A stretch of 64,000 nt of DNA from Cinclus cinclus (Eukaryota > Chordata > Aves > Passeriformes > Cinclidae), in NCBI RefSeq assembly GCF_963662255.1, contig NC_085047.1, positions 20,804,258 to 20,868,257 of the forward strand, given 5' to 3'. Every line of letters starts with the position of its first letter. Position 1 is the first letter of the stretch. Under the pieces are notes generated by a model. The model saw only the letters and a list, made by a program, of their open reading frames with translations. It had not been told where the DNA came from and made no database searches. Below are positions 49,045 through 62,222 of this stretch, in pieces. A program made the translations under genes and the position numbers.

Positions 49045-50279
49045 TCCAGGAAGGAAGGATTCCAGGAAGGATTACAGAAAGTGAGGAAGGAAGGGTTCCA
49101 TGAAGGAAGGATGGATTCCAGGAAGGAAGGATGGATTCCAGGAATGAAGGAAGGAAGGATTCCAGGAAGGAAGGAAGGATTCCAGGAAGGAAGGAATCCA
49201 GGAAGGAAGGAATGATTCCAGGAAGGAAGGATTCCAGGAAGGATTCCAGGAAGGATACCAGGAAGGAAGGAAGGATTCCAGGAAGGATTCCAGGAAGGAA
49301 GGAATACAGGAAGGAAGGAAGTATTCCAGGAAGGAAGGAAGGAAGTAATGCAGGAAGGAAGGAATGATTCCAGGTAGGAAGGATTCCAGGAAGGATTCCA
49401 GGAAGGATTCCAGGAAGGATTCCAGGAAGGAAGGAAGGATTCCAGGTAGGAAGGAAGGATTCCAGGAGGGATTCCAGGAAGGAAGGAAGGATTCCAGGAA
49501 GGAAGGAAGGATTCCAGGAAGGAAGGATTCCAGGAAGGAAGGAAGGATGGAAGGATTCCAGGAAGGAAGGAAGGATTCCAGGAAGGAAGGAAGGATTCCA
49601 GGAAGGAAGGATTCCAGGAAGGAAGGAAGGAAAGAAGGATTCCAGGAAGGAAGGATTCCAGGAAGGAAGGAAGGATGGAAGGATTCCAGGAAGGATTCCA
49701 GAAAGGAAGGAAGGAAGGAAGGATTCCAGGAAGGAAGGAAGGATTCCAGGAAGGATTCCAGGAAGGAAGGAATACAGGAAGGAAGGAAGCATTGAAGGAA
49801 GGAAGGAAGGAAGGAATCCAGGAAGGAAGGAATGATTCCAGGACGGATTCCAGGAAGGAAGGGAGGATTCCAGGAAGGATTCCAGGAAGGAAGGAATACA
49901 GGAAGGAAGGAGGTATTCCATGAAGGATGGAAGGAAGGAAGCCAGGAAGGAAGTAATAGTTCTAGGAAGGAAGGATTCCAGGAAGGATTCCAGGAAGGAT
50001 TCCCGGAAGGATTCCAGGAAGGGAGGAAGGATTCCAGGAAGGAAGGAAGGATTCCAGGATGGAAGGAAGTATTCCAGGAAGGAAGGAAGGAAGGATTCCT
50101 GGAAGGATTCCAGGAAGGATTCCTGGATGGAAGGATTCCATGAGGGAGTCCAGAAAGGAAGGAAGGAAGGCTTCCAGGAAGGAAGGATGGATTCCAGGAA
50201 TCCAGGAAGGAAGGATTCCAGGAAGGTAGGAAGGAAGTAAGGATTCCAGGAAGGAAGGAATGATTCCCGGATGAAGGAT
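49045..50279 (+). repeat. 1,235-bp tandem duplication, copy 1
   Basis: It starts just before the GGATTACAGAAAGTG marker and ends inside the GATTCCCGGATGAAGG unit. All landmarks, including GGAATGAAGG, GATACC, AGTAATGCAGG, GGAGGTATTCC and AATAGTTCTAGG, recur at exactly +1,235 bp. Confidence 0.9.
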
Positions 50280-51514
50280 TCCAGGAAGGAAGGATTCCAG
50301 GAAGGATTACAGAAAGTGAGGAAGGAAGGGTTCCATGAAGGAAGGATGGATTCCAGGAAGGAAGGATGGATTCCAGGAATGAAGGAAGGAAGGATTCCAG
50401 GAAGGAAGGAAGGATTCCAGGAAGGAAGGAATCCAGGAAGGAAGGAATGATTCCAGGAAGGAAGGATTCCAGGAAGCATTCCAGGAAGGATACCAGGAAG
50501 GAAGGAAGGATTCCAGGAAGGATTCCAGGAAGGAAGGAATACAGGAAGGAAGGAAGTATTCCAGGAAGGAAGGAAGGAAGTAATGCAGGAAGGAAGGAAT
50601 GATTCCAGGTAGGAAGGATTCCAGGAAGGATTCCAGGAAGGATTCCAGGAAGGATTCCAGGAAGGAAGGAAGGATTCCAGGTAGGAAGGAAGGATTCCAG
50701 GAGGGATTCCAGGAAGGAAGGAAGGATTCCAGGAAGGAAGGAAGGATTCCAGGAAGGAAGGATTCCAGGAAGGAAGGAAGGATGGAAGGATTCCAGGAAG
50801 GAAGGAAGGATTCCAGGAAGGAAGGAAGGATTCCAGGAAGGAAGGATTCCAGGAAGGAAGGAAGGAAAGAAGGATTCCAGGAAGGAAGGATTCCAGGAAG
50901 GAAGGAAGGATGGAAGGATTCCAGGAAGGATTCCAGAAAGGAAGGAAGGAAGGAAGGATTCCAGGAAGGAAGGAAGGATTCCAGGAAGGATTCCAGGAAG
51001 GAAGGAATACAGGAAGGAAGGAAGCATTGAAGGAAGGAAGGAAGGAAGGAATCCAGGAAGGAAGGAATGATTCCAGGACGGATTCCAGGAAGGAAGGGAG
51101 GATTCCAGGAAGGATTCCAGGAAGGAAGGAATACAGGAAGGAAGGAGGTATTCCATGAAGGATGGAAGGAAGGAAGCCAGGAAGGAAGTAATAGTTCTAG
51201 GAAGGAAGGATTCCAGGAAGGATTCCAGGAAGGATTCCCGGAAGGATTCCAGGAAGGGAGGAAGGATTCCAGGAAGGAAGGAAGGATTCCAGGATGGAAG
51301 GAAGTATTCCAGGAAGGAAGGAAGGAAGGATTCCTGGAAGGATTCCAGGAAGGATTCCTGGATGGAAGGATTCCATGAGGGAGTCCAGAAAGGAAGGAAG
51401 GAAGGCTTCCAGGAAGGAAGGATGGATTCCAGGAATCCAGGAAGGAAGGATTCCAGGAAGGTAGGAAGGAAGTAAGGATTCCAGGAAGGAAGGAATGATT
51501 CCCGGATGAAGGAT
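50280..51514 (+). repeat. 1,235-bp tandem duplication, copy 2
   Basis: This is a direct copy of the preceding 1,235 bp. I found one clear substitution, C at 50477 where copy 1 has G, and no length change. Preservation of all GGAA tract lengths makes it one of the youngest duplications in the window, or an assembly artefact. Confidence 0.9.
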
Positions 51515-54500
51515 TCCAGGAAGGATTCCAGGAAGGGTTCCAGGAAGGAAGGAAGGATTCCAGGAAGGATTCCAGGAAGGAAGGAAGGATTCCAGGAAGG
51601 AAGGAAGGATTCCAGGAAGGAAAGAAGGAAGGAAGGAAGGAAGGATGGGTTCCAGGAAGGAAGGATTCCAGGAAGGATTCCAGGAAGGATTCCAGGAAGG
51701 ATTCCAGGAAGGAAGGAAGGATTCCAGGAAGGAAGGAAGGAAGGAAGGAAGGATTCCAGGAAGGAAGGGAGGAAGGAAGGAAGGATTCCAGGAAGGATCC
51801 CAGGAAGGAAGGATTCCAGGAAGGAAGGATTCCAGGAAGGATTCCAGGAAGGAAGGAAGGATTCCAGGAAGGAAGGAAAGATTCCAGGAAGGAAGAATTC
51901 CAGGAAGGAAGGAAGGAAGGATTCCAGGAAGGATTCCACGAAGGAAGGAAGGAATTCAGGAAGGATTCCAGGTAGGATTCCAGGAAGGAAGGATGGATTC
52001 CAGGAAGGAAGGGAGGAAGAAAGGAAGGAAGGATTCCAGGAAGGATTCTAGAAAGTAAGGAAGGAAGGAAGGATTCCAGGAGGAAGGAAGGAAGGATTCC
52101 AGGAGGAAGGAAGGAAGGATTCCAGGAAGGAAGGAAGGATTCCAGGAAGGATTCCAGGAAGGAAGGAAGGATTCCAGGAAGGAAGGAAGGATTCCAGGAA
52201 GGAAGGAAGGATGGAAGGATTCCAGGAAGGAAGGAAGGATTCCAGGAAGGAAGGAAGGATTCCAGGAAGGAAGGATTCCAGGAAGGAAGGAAGGATGGAA
52301 GGATTCCAGGAAGGATTCCAGAAAGGAAGGAAGGAAGGAAGGATTCCAGGAAGGAAGGAAGGATTCCAGGAAGGATTCCAGGAAGGAAGGAATACAGGAA
52401 GGAAGGAAGCATTGAAGGAAGGAAGGAAGGAAGGAATCCAGGAAGGAAGGAATGATTCCAGGACGGATTCCAGGAAGGAAGGGAGGATTCCAGGAAGGAT
52501 TCCAGGAAGGAAGGAATACAGGAAGGAAGGAGGTATTCCATGAAGGATGGAAGGAAGGAATCCAGGAAGGAAGTAATAGTTCTAGGAAGGAGGGATTCCA
52601 GGAAGGATTCCAGGAAGGATTCCCGGAAGGATTCCAGGAAGGGAGGAAGGATTCCAGGAAGGAAGGAAGGATTCCAGGAAGGAAGGAAGGAAGGAAGGAA
52701 GTATTCCAGGAAGGAAGGAAGGATTCCAGGAAGGATTCCTGGATGGAAGGATTCCAGGAGGGAGTCCAGAAAGGAAGGAAGGAAGGCTTCCAGGAAGGAA
52801 GGATGGATTCCAGGATTCCAGGAAGGAAGGATTCCAGGAAGGTAGGAAGAAAGTAAGGATTCCAGGAAGGAAGGAATGATTCCCGGATGAAGGATTCGAG
52901 GAAGGATTCCAGGAAGGGTTCCAGGAAGGAAGGAAGGATTCCAGGAAGGATTCCAGGAAGGAAGGAAGGATTCCAGGAAGGAAAGAAGGAAGGAAGGAAG
53001 GAAGGATGGGTTCCAGGAAGGAAGGATTCCAGGAAGGATTCCAGGAAGGATTCCAGGAAGGATTCCAGGAAGGAAGGAAGGATTCCAGGAAGGAAGGAAG
53101 GAAGGAAGGATTCCAGGAAGGAAGGGAGGAAGGAAGGAAGGATTCCAGGAAGGATCCCAGGAAGGAAGGATTCCAGGAAGGAAGGATTCCAGGAAGGATT
53201 CCAGGAAGGAAGGAAGGATTCCAGGAAGGAAGGAAAGATTCCAGGAAGGAAGGATTCCAGGAAGGAAGGAAGGAAGGATTCCAGGAAGGATTCCACGAAG
53301 GAAGGAAGGAATTCAGGAAGGATTCCAGGTAGGATTCCAGGAAGGAAGGATGGATTCCAGGAAGGAAGGGAGGAAGGAAGGAAGGAAGGATTCCAGGAAG
53401 GATTCTAGAAAGGAAGGAAGGAAGGAAGGATTCCAGGAGGAAGGAAGGAAGGATTCCAGGAGGAAGGAAGGAAGGATTCCAGGAAGGAAGGAAGGATTCC
53501 AGGAAGGAAAGAAGGAAGGAAGGATTCCAGGAAGGATTCCAGGAAGGATTCCAGGAAGGAAGGATTCCAGTAAAGATTCCAGGAAGGATTCCAGGAGGGA
53601 AGTAAGGATTCCAGGAAGGATTCCAGGAAGGAAGGAAGGATTCCAGGAAGGAAGGAAGGATTCCTGGAAGGAAGGATTCCAGGAAGGAAGGAAGGAAGGA
53701 TTCCAGGAAGGAAGGAAGGAAGGAAGGATTCCAGCAAGGAAGGTTTCCAGGAAGGAAAGAAGGAAGGAAGGATTCCAGGAAGGATTCCAGGAAGGATTCC
53801 AGGAAGGATTCCAGGAAGGAAGGATTCCAGGAAGGAAGGAAGGATTCCAGGAAGGATTCCAGGAAGGAAGTAAGGAAGGAAGGATCCTAGAAAAGAAAGA
53901 TTCCAGGAAGGAAGGAAGGAAGGAAGGAAGGAAGGAAAGAAGGCAGGAAGGAAGGATTCCAGGAAGGAAGGGAGGAAGGAAGGAAGGATTCCAGGAAGGA
54001 AGGAAGGAAGGAAGGATTCCAGGAAGGATTACAGAAAGTGAGGAAGGAAGGGTTCCATGAAGGAAGGATGGATTCCAGGAAGGAAGGATGGATTCCAGGA
54101 AGGAAGGAAGGAAGGATTCCAGGAAGGAAGGAAGGATTCCAGGAAGGAAGGAATCCAGGAAGGAAGGAATGATTCCAGGAAGGATTCCAGGAAGGAAGGA
54201 ATACAGGAAGGAAGGAGGTATTCCATGAAGGATGGAAGGAAGGAATCCAGGAAGGAAGTAATAGTTCTAGGAAGGAAGGATTCCAGGAAGGATTCCAGGA
54301 AGGATTCCCGGAAGGATTCCAGGAAGGGAGGAAGGATTCCAGGAAGGAAGGAAGGATTCCAGGAAGGAAGGAAGGAAGGAAGGAAGGAAGTATTCCAGGA
54401 AGGAAGGAAGGAAGGATTCCAGGAAGGATTCCTGGATGGAAGGATTCCAGGAGGGAGTCCAGAAAGGAAGGAAGGAAGGCTTCCAGGAAGGAAGGATGGA

Positions 54501-56340
54501 TTCCAGGATTCCAGGAAGGAAGGATTCCAGGAAGGTAGGAAAGAAGTAAGGATTCCAGGAAGGAAGGAATGATTCCCGGATGAAGGATTCCAGGAAGGAT
54601 TCCAGGAAGGGTTCCAGGAAGGAAGGAAGGATTCCAGGAAGGATTCCAGGAAGGAAGGAAGGATTCCAGGAAGGAAAGAAGGAAGGAAGGAAGGAAGGAT
54701 GGGTTCCAGGAAGGAAGGATTCCAGGAAGGATTCCAGGAAGGATTCCAGGAAGGATTCCAGGAAGGAAGGAAGTATTCCAGGAAGGAAGGAAGGAAGGAT
54801 TCCAGGAAGGAAGGGAGGAAGGAAGGAAGGAGGTATTCCATGAAGGATGGAAGGAAGGAAGGAAGGAAGGAAGTAATAGTTCTAGGAAGGAAGGATTCCA
54901 GGAAGGATTCCAGGAAGGATTCCCGGAAGGATTCCAGGAAGGGAGGAAGGATTCCAGGAAGGAAGGAAGGATTCCAGGAAGGAAGGAAGGAAGGAAGGAA
55001 GTATTCCAGGAAGGAAGGAAGGAAGGATTCCAGGAAGGATTCCTGGATGGAAGGATTCCAGGAGGGAGTCCAGAAAGGAAGGAAGGAAGGCTTCCAGGAA
55101 GGAAGGATGGATTCCAGGATTCCAGGAAGGAAGGATTCCAGGAAGGTAGGAAGGAAGTAAGGATTCCAGGAAGGAAGGAATGATTCCCGGATGAAGGATT
55201 CCAGGAAGGATTCCAGGAAGGGTTCCAGGAAGGAAGGAAGGATTCCAGGAAGGATTCCAGGAAGGAAGGAAGGATTCCAGGAAGGAAAGAAGGAAGGAAG
55301 GAAGGAAGGATGGGTTCCAGGAAGGAAGGATTCCAGGAAGGATTCCAGGAAGGATTCCAGGAAGGATTCCAGGAAGGAAGGAAGTATTCCAGGAAGGAAG
55401 GAAGGAAGGATTCCAGGAAGGAAGGGAGGAAGGAAGGAAGGATTCCAGGAAGGATCCCAGGAAGGAAGGATTCCAGGAAGGAAGGATTCCAGGAAGGATT
55501 CCAGGAAGGAAGGAAGGATTCCAGGAAGGAAGGAAAGATTCCAGGAAGGAAGAATTCCAGGAAGGAAGGAAGGAAGGATTCCAGGAAGGATTCCACGAAG
55601 GAAGGAAGGAATTCAGGAAGGATTCCAGGTAGGATTCCAGGAAGGAAGGATGGATTCCAGGAAGGAAGGGAGGAAGGAAGGAAGGAAGGATTCCAGGAAG
55701 GATTCTAGAAAGGAAGGAAGGAAGGAAGGATTCCAGGAGGAAGGAAGGAAGGATTCCAGGAGGAAGGAAGGAAGGATTCCAGGAAGGAAGGAAGGATTCC
55801 AGGAAGGATTCCAGGAAGGAAGGAAGGATTCCAGGAAGGAAGGAAGGATTCCAGGAAGGAAGGATTCCAGGAAGGAAGGAAGGATGGAAGGATTCCAGGA
55901 AGGAAGGAAGGATTCCAGGAAGGAAGGAAGGATTCCAGGAAGGAAGGATTCCAGGAAGGAAGGAAGGATGGAAGGATTCCAGGAAGGATTCCAGAAAGGA
56001 AGGAAGGAAGGAAGGATTCCAGGAAGGAAGGAAGGATTCCAGGAAGGATTCCAGGAAGGAAGGAATACAGGAAGGAAGGAAGCATTGAAGGAAGGAAGGA
56101 AGGAAGGAATCCAGGAAGGAAGGAATTATTCCAGGACAGATTCCAGGAAGGAAGGGAGGATTCCAGGAAGGATTCCAGGAAGGAAGGAATACAGGAAGGA
56201 AGGAGGTATTCCATGAAGGATGGAAGGAAGGAATCCAGGAAGGAAGTAATAGTTCTAGGAAGGAAGGATTCCAGGAAGGATTCCAGGAAGGATTCCCGGA
56301 AGGATTCCAGGAAGGGAGGAAGGATTCCAGGAAGGAAGGA
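50430..56340 (+). repeat. 5.9-kb higher-order repeat, copy A
   Basis: Landmarks recur in the next segment at offsets between 5,882 and 6,062 bp. The best-conserved part is 52.2-56.3 kb against 58.1-62.2 kb, with offsets of 5,922, 5,942, 5,954 and 5,882 bp in turn. Within it a roughly 611-bp subrepeat is seen twice (the GATTCCCGGATGAAGG marker at 54580 and 55191). Confidence 0.75.
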
Positions 56341-59300
56341 ATCCAGGAAGGAAGGAATGATTCCAGGAAGGAAGGATTCCAGGAAGGATTCCAGGAAGGA
56401 TACCAGGAAGGAAGGAAGGATTCCAGGAAGGATTCCAGGAAGGAAGGAAGGAAGGATTCCAGGAAGGAAGGAAGGATTCCAGGAAGGAAGGAATCCAGGA
56501 AGGAAGGAATGATTCCAGGAAGGAAGGATTCCAGGAAGGATTCCAGGAAGGATGCCAGGAAGGAAGGAAGGATTCCAGGAAGGATTCCAGGAAGGAAGGA
56601 ATACAGGAAGGAAGGAAGTATTCCAGGAAGGAAGGAAGGAAGTAATGCAGGAAGGAAGGAATGATTCCAGGAAGGAAGGATTCCAGGAAGGATTCCAGGA
56701 AGGATTCCAGGAAGGATTCCAGGAAGGAAGGAAGGATTCCAGGTAGGAAGGAAGGATTCCAGGAAGGATTCCAGGAAGGAAGGAAGGATTCCAGGAAGGA
56801 AGGAAGGATTCCAGGAAGGAAGGATTCCAGGAAGGAAGGAAGGATGTAAGTATTCCAGGAAGGAAGGAAGGATTCCAGGAAGGAAGGAAGGATTCCAGGA
56901 AGGAAGGATTCCAGGAAGGAAGGAAGGAAGGAAGGAATACAGGAAGGAAGGAAGCATTGAAGGAAGGAAGGAAGGAAGGAATCCAGGAAGGAAGGAATGA
57001 TTCCAGGACGGATTCCAGGAAGGAAGGGAGGATTCCAGGAAGGATTCCAGGAAGGAAGAAATACAGGAAGGAAGGAGGTATTCCATGAAGGATGGAAGGA
57101 AGGAAGCCAGGAAGGAAGTAATAGTTCTAGGAAGGAAGGATTCCAGGAAGGATTCCAGGAAGGATTCCCGGAAGGATTCCAGGAAGGGAGGAAGGATTCC
57201 AGGAAGGAAGGAAGGATTCCAGGAAGGAAGGAAGTAAGGAAGGAAGTATTCCAGGAAGGAAGGAAGGAAGGATTCCAGGAAGGATTCCTGGATGGAAGGA
57301 TTCCAGGAGGGAGTCCAGAAAGGAAGGAAGGAAGGCTTCCAGGAAGGAAGGATGGATTCCAGGAATCCAGGAAGGAAGGATTCCAGGAAGGTAGGAAGGA
57401 AGTAAGGATTCCAGGAAGGAAGGAATGATTCCCGGATGAAGGATTCCAGGAAGGATTCCAGGAAGGGTTCCAGGAAGGAAGGAAGGATTCCAGGAAGGAT
57501 TCCAGGAAGGAAGGAAGGATTCCAGGAAGGAAAGAAGGAAGGAAGGAAGGAAGGATGGGTTCCAGGAAGGAAGGATTCCAGGAAGGATTCCAGGAAGGAT
57601 TCCAGGAAGGATTCCAGGAAGGAAGGAAGGATTCCAGGAAGGAAGGAAGGAAGGATTCCAGGAAGGAAGGAAGGAAGGAAGGAAGGAAGGATTCCAGGAA
57701 GGATCCCAGGAAGGAAGGATTCCAGGAAGGAAGGATTCCAGGAAGGATTCCAGGAAGGAAGGAAGGATTCCAGGAAGGAAGGAAAGATTCCAGGAAGGAA
57801 GAATTCCAGGAAGGAAGGAAGGAAGGATTCCAGGAAGGATTCCACGAAGGAAGGAAGGAATTCAGGAAGGATTCCAGGTAGGATTCCAGGAAGGAAGGAT
57901 GGATTCCAGGAAGGAAGGGAGGAAGGAAGGAAGGAAGGATTCCAGGAAGGATTCTAGAAAGGAAGGAAGGAAGGAAGGATTCCAGGAGGAAGGAAGGAAG
58001 GATTCCAGGAGGAAGGAAGGAAGGATTCCAGGAAGGAAGGAAGGATTCCAGGAAGGATTCCAGGAAGGAAGGAAGGATTCCAGGAAGGAAGGAAGGATTC
58101 CAGGAAGGAAGGATTCCAGGAAGGAAGGAAGGATGGAAGGATTCCAGGAAGGAAGGAAGGATTCCAGGAAGGAAGGAAGGATTCCAGGAAGGAAGGATTC
58201 CAGGAAGGAAGGAAGGATGGAAGGATTCCAGGAAGGATTCCAGAAAGGAAGGAAGGAAGGAAGGATTCCAGGAAGGAAGGAAGGATTCCAGGAAGGATTC
58301 CAGGAGGGAAGGAATACAGGAAGGAAGGAAGCATTGAAGGAAGGAAGGAAGGAAGGAATCCAGGAAGGAAGGAATGATTCCAGGACGGATTCCAGGAAGG
58401 AAGGGAGGATTCCAGGAAGGATTCCAGGAAGGAAGGAATACAGGAAGGAAGGAGGTATTCCATGAAGGATGGAAGGAAGGATTCCAGGAAGGAAGTAATA
58501 GTTCTAGGAAGGAAGGATTCCAGGAAGGATTCCAGGAAGGATTCCCGGAAGGATTCCAGGAAGGGAGGAAGGATTCCAGGAAGGAAGGAAGGATTCCAGG
58601 AAGGAAGGAAGGAAGGAAGGAAGTATTCCAGGAAGGAAGGAAGGAAGGATTCCAGGAAGGATTCCTGGATGGAAGGATTCCTGGATGGAAGGATTCCAGG
58701 AGGGAGTCCAGAAAGGAAGGAAGGAAGGCTTCCAGGAAGGAAGGATGGATTCCAGGATTCCAGGAAGGAAGGATTCCAGGAAGGTAGGAAGTAAGTAAGG
58801 ATTCCAGGAAGGAAGGAATGATTCCCGGATGAAGGATTCCAGGAAGGATTCCAGGAAGGGTTCCAGGAAGGAAGGAAGGATTCCAGGAAGGATTCCAGGA
58901 AGGAAGGAAGGATTCCAGGAAGGAAAGAAGGAAGGAAGGAAGGAAGGATGGGTTCCAGGAAGGAAGGATTCCAGGAAGGATTCCAGGAAGGATTCCAGGA
59001 AGGATTCCAGGAAGGAAGGAAGGATTCCAGGAAGGAAGGAAGGAAGGAAGGATTCCAGGAAGGAAGGAAGGAAGGATTCCAGGAAGGATCCCAGGAAGGA
59101 ACGATTCCAGGAAGGAAGGATTCCAGGAAGGAAGGATTCCAGGAAGGATTCCAGGAAGGAAGGAAGGATTCCAGGAAGGAAGGAAAGATTCCAGGAAGGA
59201 AGGATTCCAGGAAGGAAGGAAGGAAGGATTCCAGGAAGGATTCCACGAAGGAAGGAAGGAATTCAGGAAGGATTCCAGGTAGGATTCCAGGAAGGAAGGA

Positions 59301-62222
59301 TGGATTCCAGGAAGGAAGGGAGGAAGGAAGGAAGGAAGGAAGGATTCCAGGAAGGATTCTAGAAAGGAAGGAAGGAAGGAAGGATTCCAGGAGGAAGGAA
59401 GGAAGGATTCCAGGAGGAAGGAAGGAAGGATTCCAGGAAGGAAGGAAGGATTCCAGGAAGGAAAGAAGGAAGGAAGGATTCCAGGAAGGATTCCAGGAAG
59501 GATTCCAGGAAGGAAGGATTCCAGTAAAGATTCCAGGAAGGATTCCAGGAGGGAAGTAAGGATTCCAGGAAGGATTCCAGGAAGGAAGGAAGGATTCCAG
59601 GAAGGAAGGAAGGATTCCTGGAAGGAAGGATTCCAGGAAGGAAGGAAGGAAGGATTCCAGGAAGGAAGGAAGGAAGGAAGGATTCCAGCAAGGAAGGTTT
59701 CCAGGAAGGAAAGAAGGAAGGAAGGATTCCAGGAAGGATTCCAGGAAGGATTCCAGGAAGGAAGGATTCCAGGAAGGAAGGAAGGATTCCAGGAAGGATT
59801 CCAGGAAGGAAGTAAGGAAGGAAGGATCCTAGAAAAGAAAGATTCCAGGAAGGAAGGAAGGAAGGAAGGAAGGAAGGAAAGAAGGCAGGAAGGAAGGTTT
59901 CCAGGAAGGAAGGGAGGAAGGAAGGAAGGATTCCAGGAAGGATTCCAGGAAGGAAGGATTCCAGGAAGGATTACAGAAAGTGAGGAAGGAAGGGTTCCAT
60001 GAAGGAAGGATGGATTCCAGGAAGGAAGGATGGATTCCAGGAAGGAAGGAAGGAAGGATTCCAGGAAGGAAGGAAGGATTCAAGGAAGGAAGGAATCCAG
60101 GAAGGAAGGAATGATTCCAGGAAGGATTCCAGGAAGGAAGGAATACAGGAAGGAAGGAGGTATTCCATGAAGGATGGAAGGAAGGAATCCAGGAAGGAAG
60201 TAATAGTTCTAGGAAGGAAGGATTCCAGGAAGGATTCCAGGAAGGATTCCCGGAAGGATTCCAGGAAGGGAGGAAGGATTCCAGGAAGGAAGGAAGGATT
60301 CCAGGAAGGAAGGATGGATGGAAGGATTCCAGGAGGGAGTCCAGAAAGGAAGGAAGGAAGGCTTCCAGGAAGGAAGGATGGATTCCAGGATTCCAGGAAG
60401 GAAGGATTCCAGGAAGGTAGGAAAGAAGTAAGGATTCCAGGAAGGAAGGAATGATTCCCGGATGAAGGATTCCAGGAAGGATTCCAGGAAGGGTTCCAGG
60501 AAGGAAGGAAGGATTCCAGGAAGGATTCCAGGAAGGAAGGAAGGATTCCAGGAAGGAAAGAAGGAAGGAAGGAAGGAAGGATGGGTTCCAGGAAGGAAGG
60601 ATTCCAGGAAGGATTCCAGGAAGGATTCCAGGAAGGATTCCAGGAAGGAAGGAAGTATTCCAGGAAGGAAGGAAGGAAGGATTCCAGGAAGGAAGGGAGG
60701 AAGGAAGGAAGGAGGTATTCCATGAAGGATGGAAGGAAGGAATCCAGGAAGGAAGTAATAGTTCTAGGAAGGAAGGATTCCAGGAAGGATTCCAGGAAGG
60801 ATTCCCGGAAGGATTCCAGGAAGGGAGGAAGGATTCCAGGAAGGAAGGAAGGATTCCAGGAAGGAAGGAAGGAAGGAAGGAAGTATTCCAGGAAGGAAGG
60901 AAGGAAGGATTCCAGGAAGGATTCCTGGATGGAAGGATTCCAGGAGGGAGTCCAGAAAGGAAGGAAGGAAGGCTTCCAGGAAGGAAGGATGGATTCCAGG
61001 ATTCCAGGAAGGAAGGATTCCAGGAAGGTAGGAAGGAAGTAAGGATTCCAGGAAGGAAGGAATGATTCCCGGATGAAGGATTCCAGGAAGGATTCCAGGA
61101 AGGGTTCCAGGAAGGAAGGAAGGATTCCAGGAAGGATTCCAGGAAGGAAGGAAGGATTCCAGGAAGGAAAGAAGGAAGGAAGGAAGGAAGGATGGGTTCC
61201 AGGAAGGAAGGATTCCAGGAAGGATTCCAGGAAGGATTCCAGGAAGGATTCCAGGAAGGAAGGAAGTATTCCAGGAAGGAAGGAAGGAAGGATTCCAGGA
61301 AGGAAGGGAGGAAGGAAGGAAGGATTCCAGGAAGGATCCCAGGAAGGAAGGATTCCAGGAAGGAAGGATTCCAGGAAGGATTCCAGGAAGGAAGGAAGGA
61401 TTCCAGGAAGGAAGGAAAGATTCCAGGAAGGAAGAATTCCAGGAAGGAAGGAAGGAAGGATTCCAGGAAGGATTCCACGAAGGAAGGAAGGAATTCAGGA
61501 AGGATTCCAGGTAGGATTCCAGGAAGGAAGGATGGATTCCAGGAAGGAAGGGAGGAAGGAAGGAAGGAAGGATTCCAGGAAGGGTTCTAGAAGGGAAGGA
61601 AGGAAGGAAGGATTCCAGGAGGAAGGAAGGAAGGATTCCAGGAGGAAGGAAGGAAGGATTCCAGGAAGGAAGGAAGGATTCCAGGAAGGATTCCAGGAAG
61701 GAAGGAAGGATTCCAGGAAGGAAGGAAGGATTCCAGGAAGGAAGGATTCCAGGAAGGAAGGAAGGATGGAAGGATTCCAGGAAGGAAGGAAGGATTCCAG
61801 GAAGGAAGGAAGGATTCCAGGAAGGAAGGATTCCAGGAAGGAAGGAAGGATGGAAGGATTCCAGGAAGGATTCCAGAAAGGAAGGAAGGAAGGAAGGATT
61901 CCAGGAAGGAAGGAAGGATTCCAGGAAGGATTCCAGGAAGGAAGGAATACAGGAAGGAAGGAAGCATTGAAGGAAGGAAGGAAGGAAGGAATCCAGGAAG
62001 GAAGGAATGATTCCAGGACGGATTCCAGGAAGGAAGGGAGGATTCCAGGAAGGATTCCAGGAAGGAAGGAATACAGGAAGGAAGGAGGTATTCCATGAAG
62101 GATGGAAGGAAGGAATCCAGGAAGGAAGTAATAGTTCTAGGAAGGAAGGATTCCAGGAAGGATTCCAGGAAGGATTCCCGGAAGGATTCCAGGAAGGGAG
62201 GAAGGATTCCAGGAAGGAAGGA
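56341..62222 (+). repeat. 5.9-kb higher-order repeat, copy B
   Basis: It starts with the AATCCAGG/GATACC pattern seen at 50430 and keeps the order of landmarks of copy A. Its first third has extra rearrangement: a gain of about 150 bp near 56.45 kb by local duplication, then a loss of about 130 bp near 56.9 kb. A 60-bp loss lies near 60.3 kb. The pair is thus older than the 10.6-kb and 1,235-bp pairs. Confidence 0.7.
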
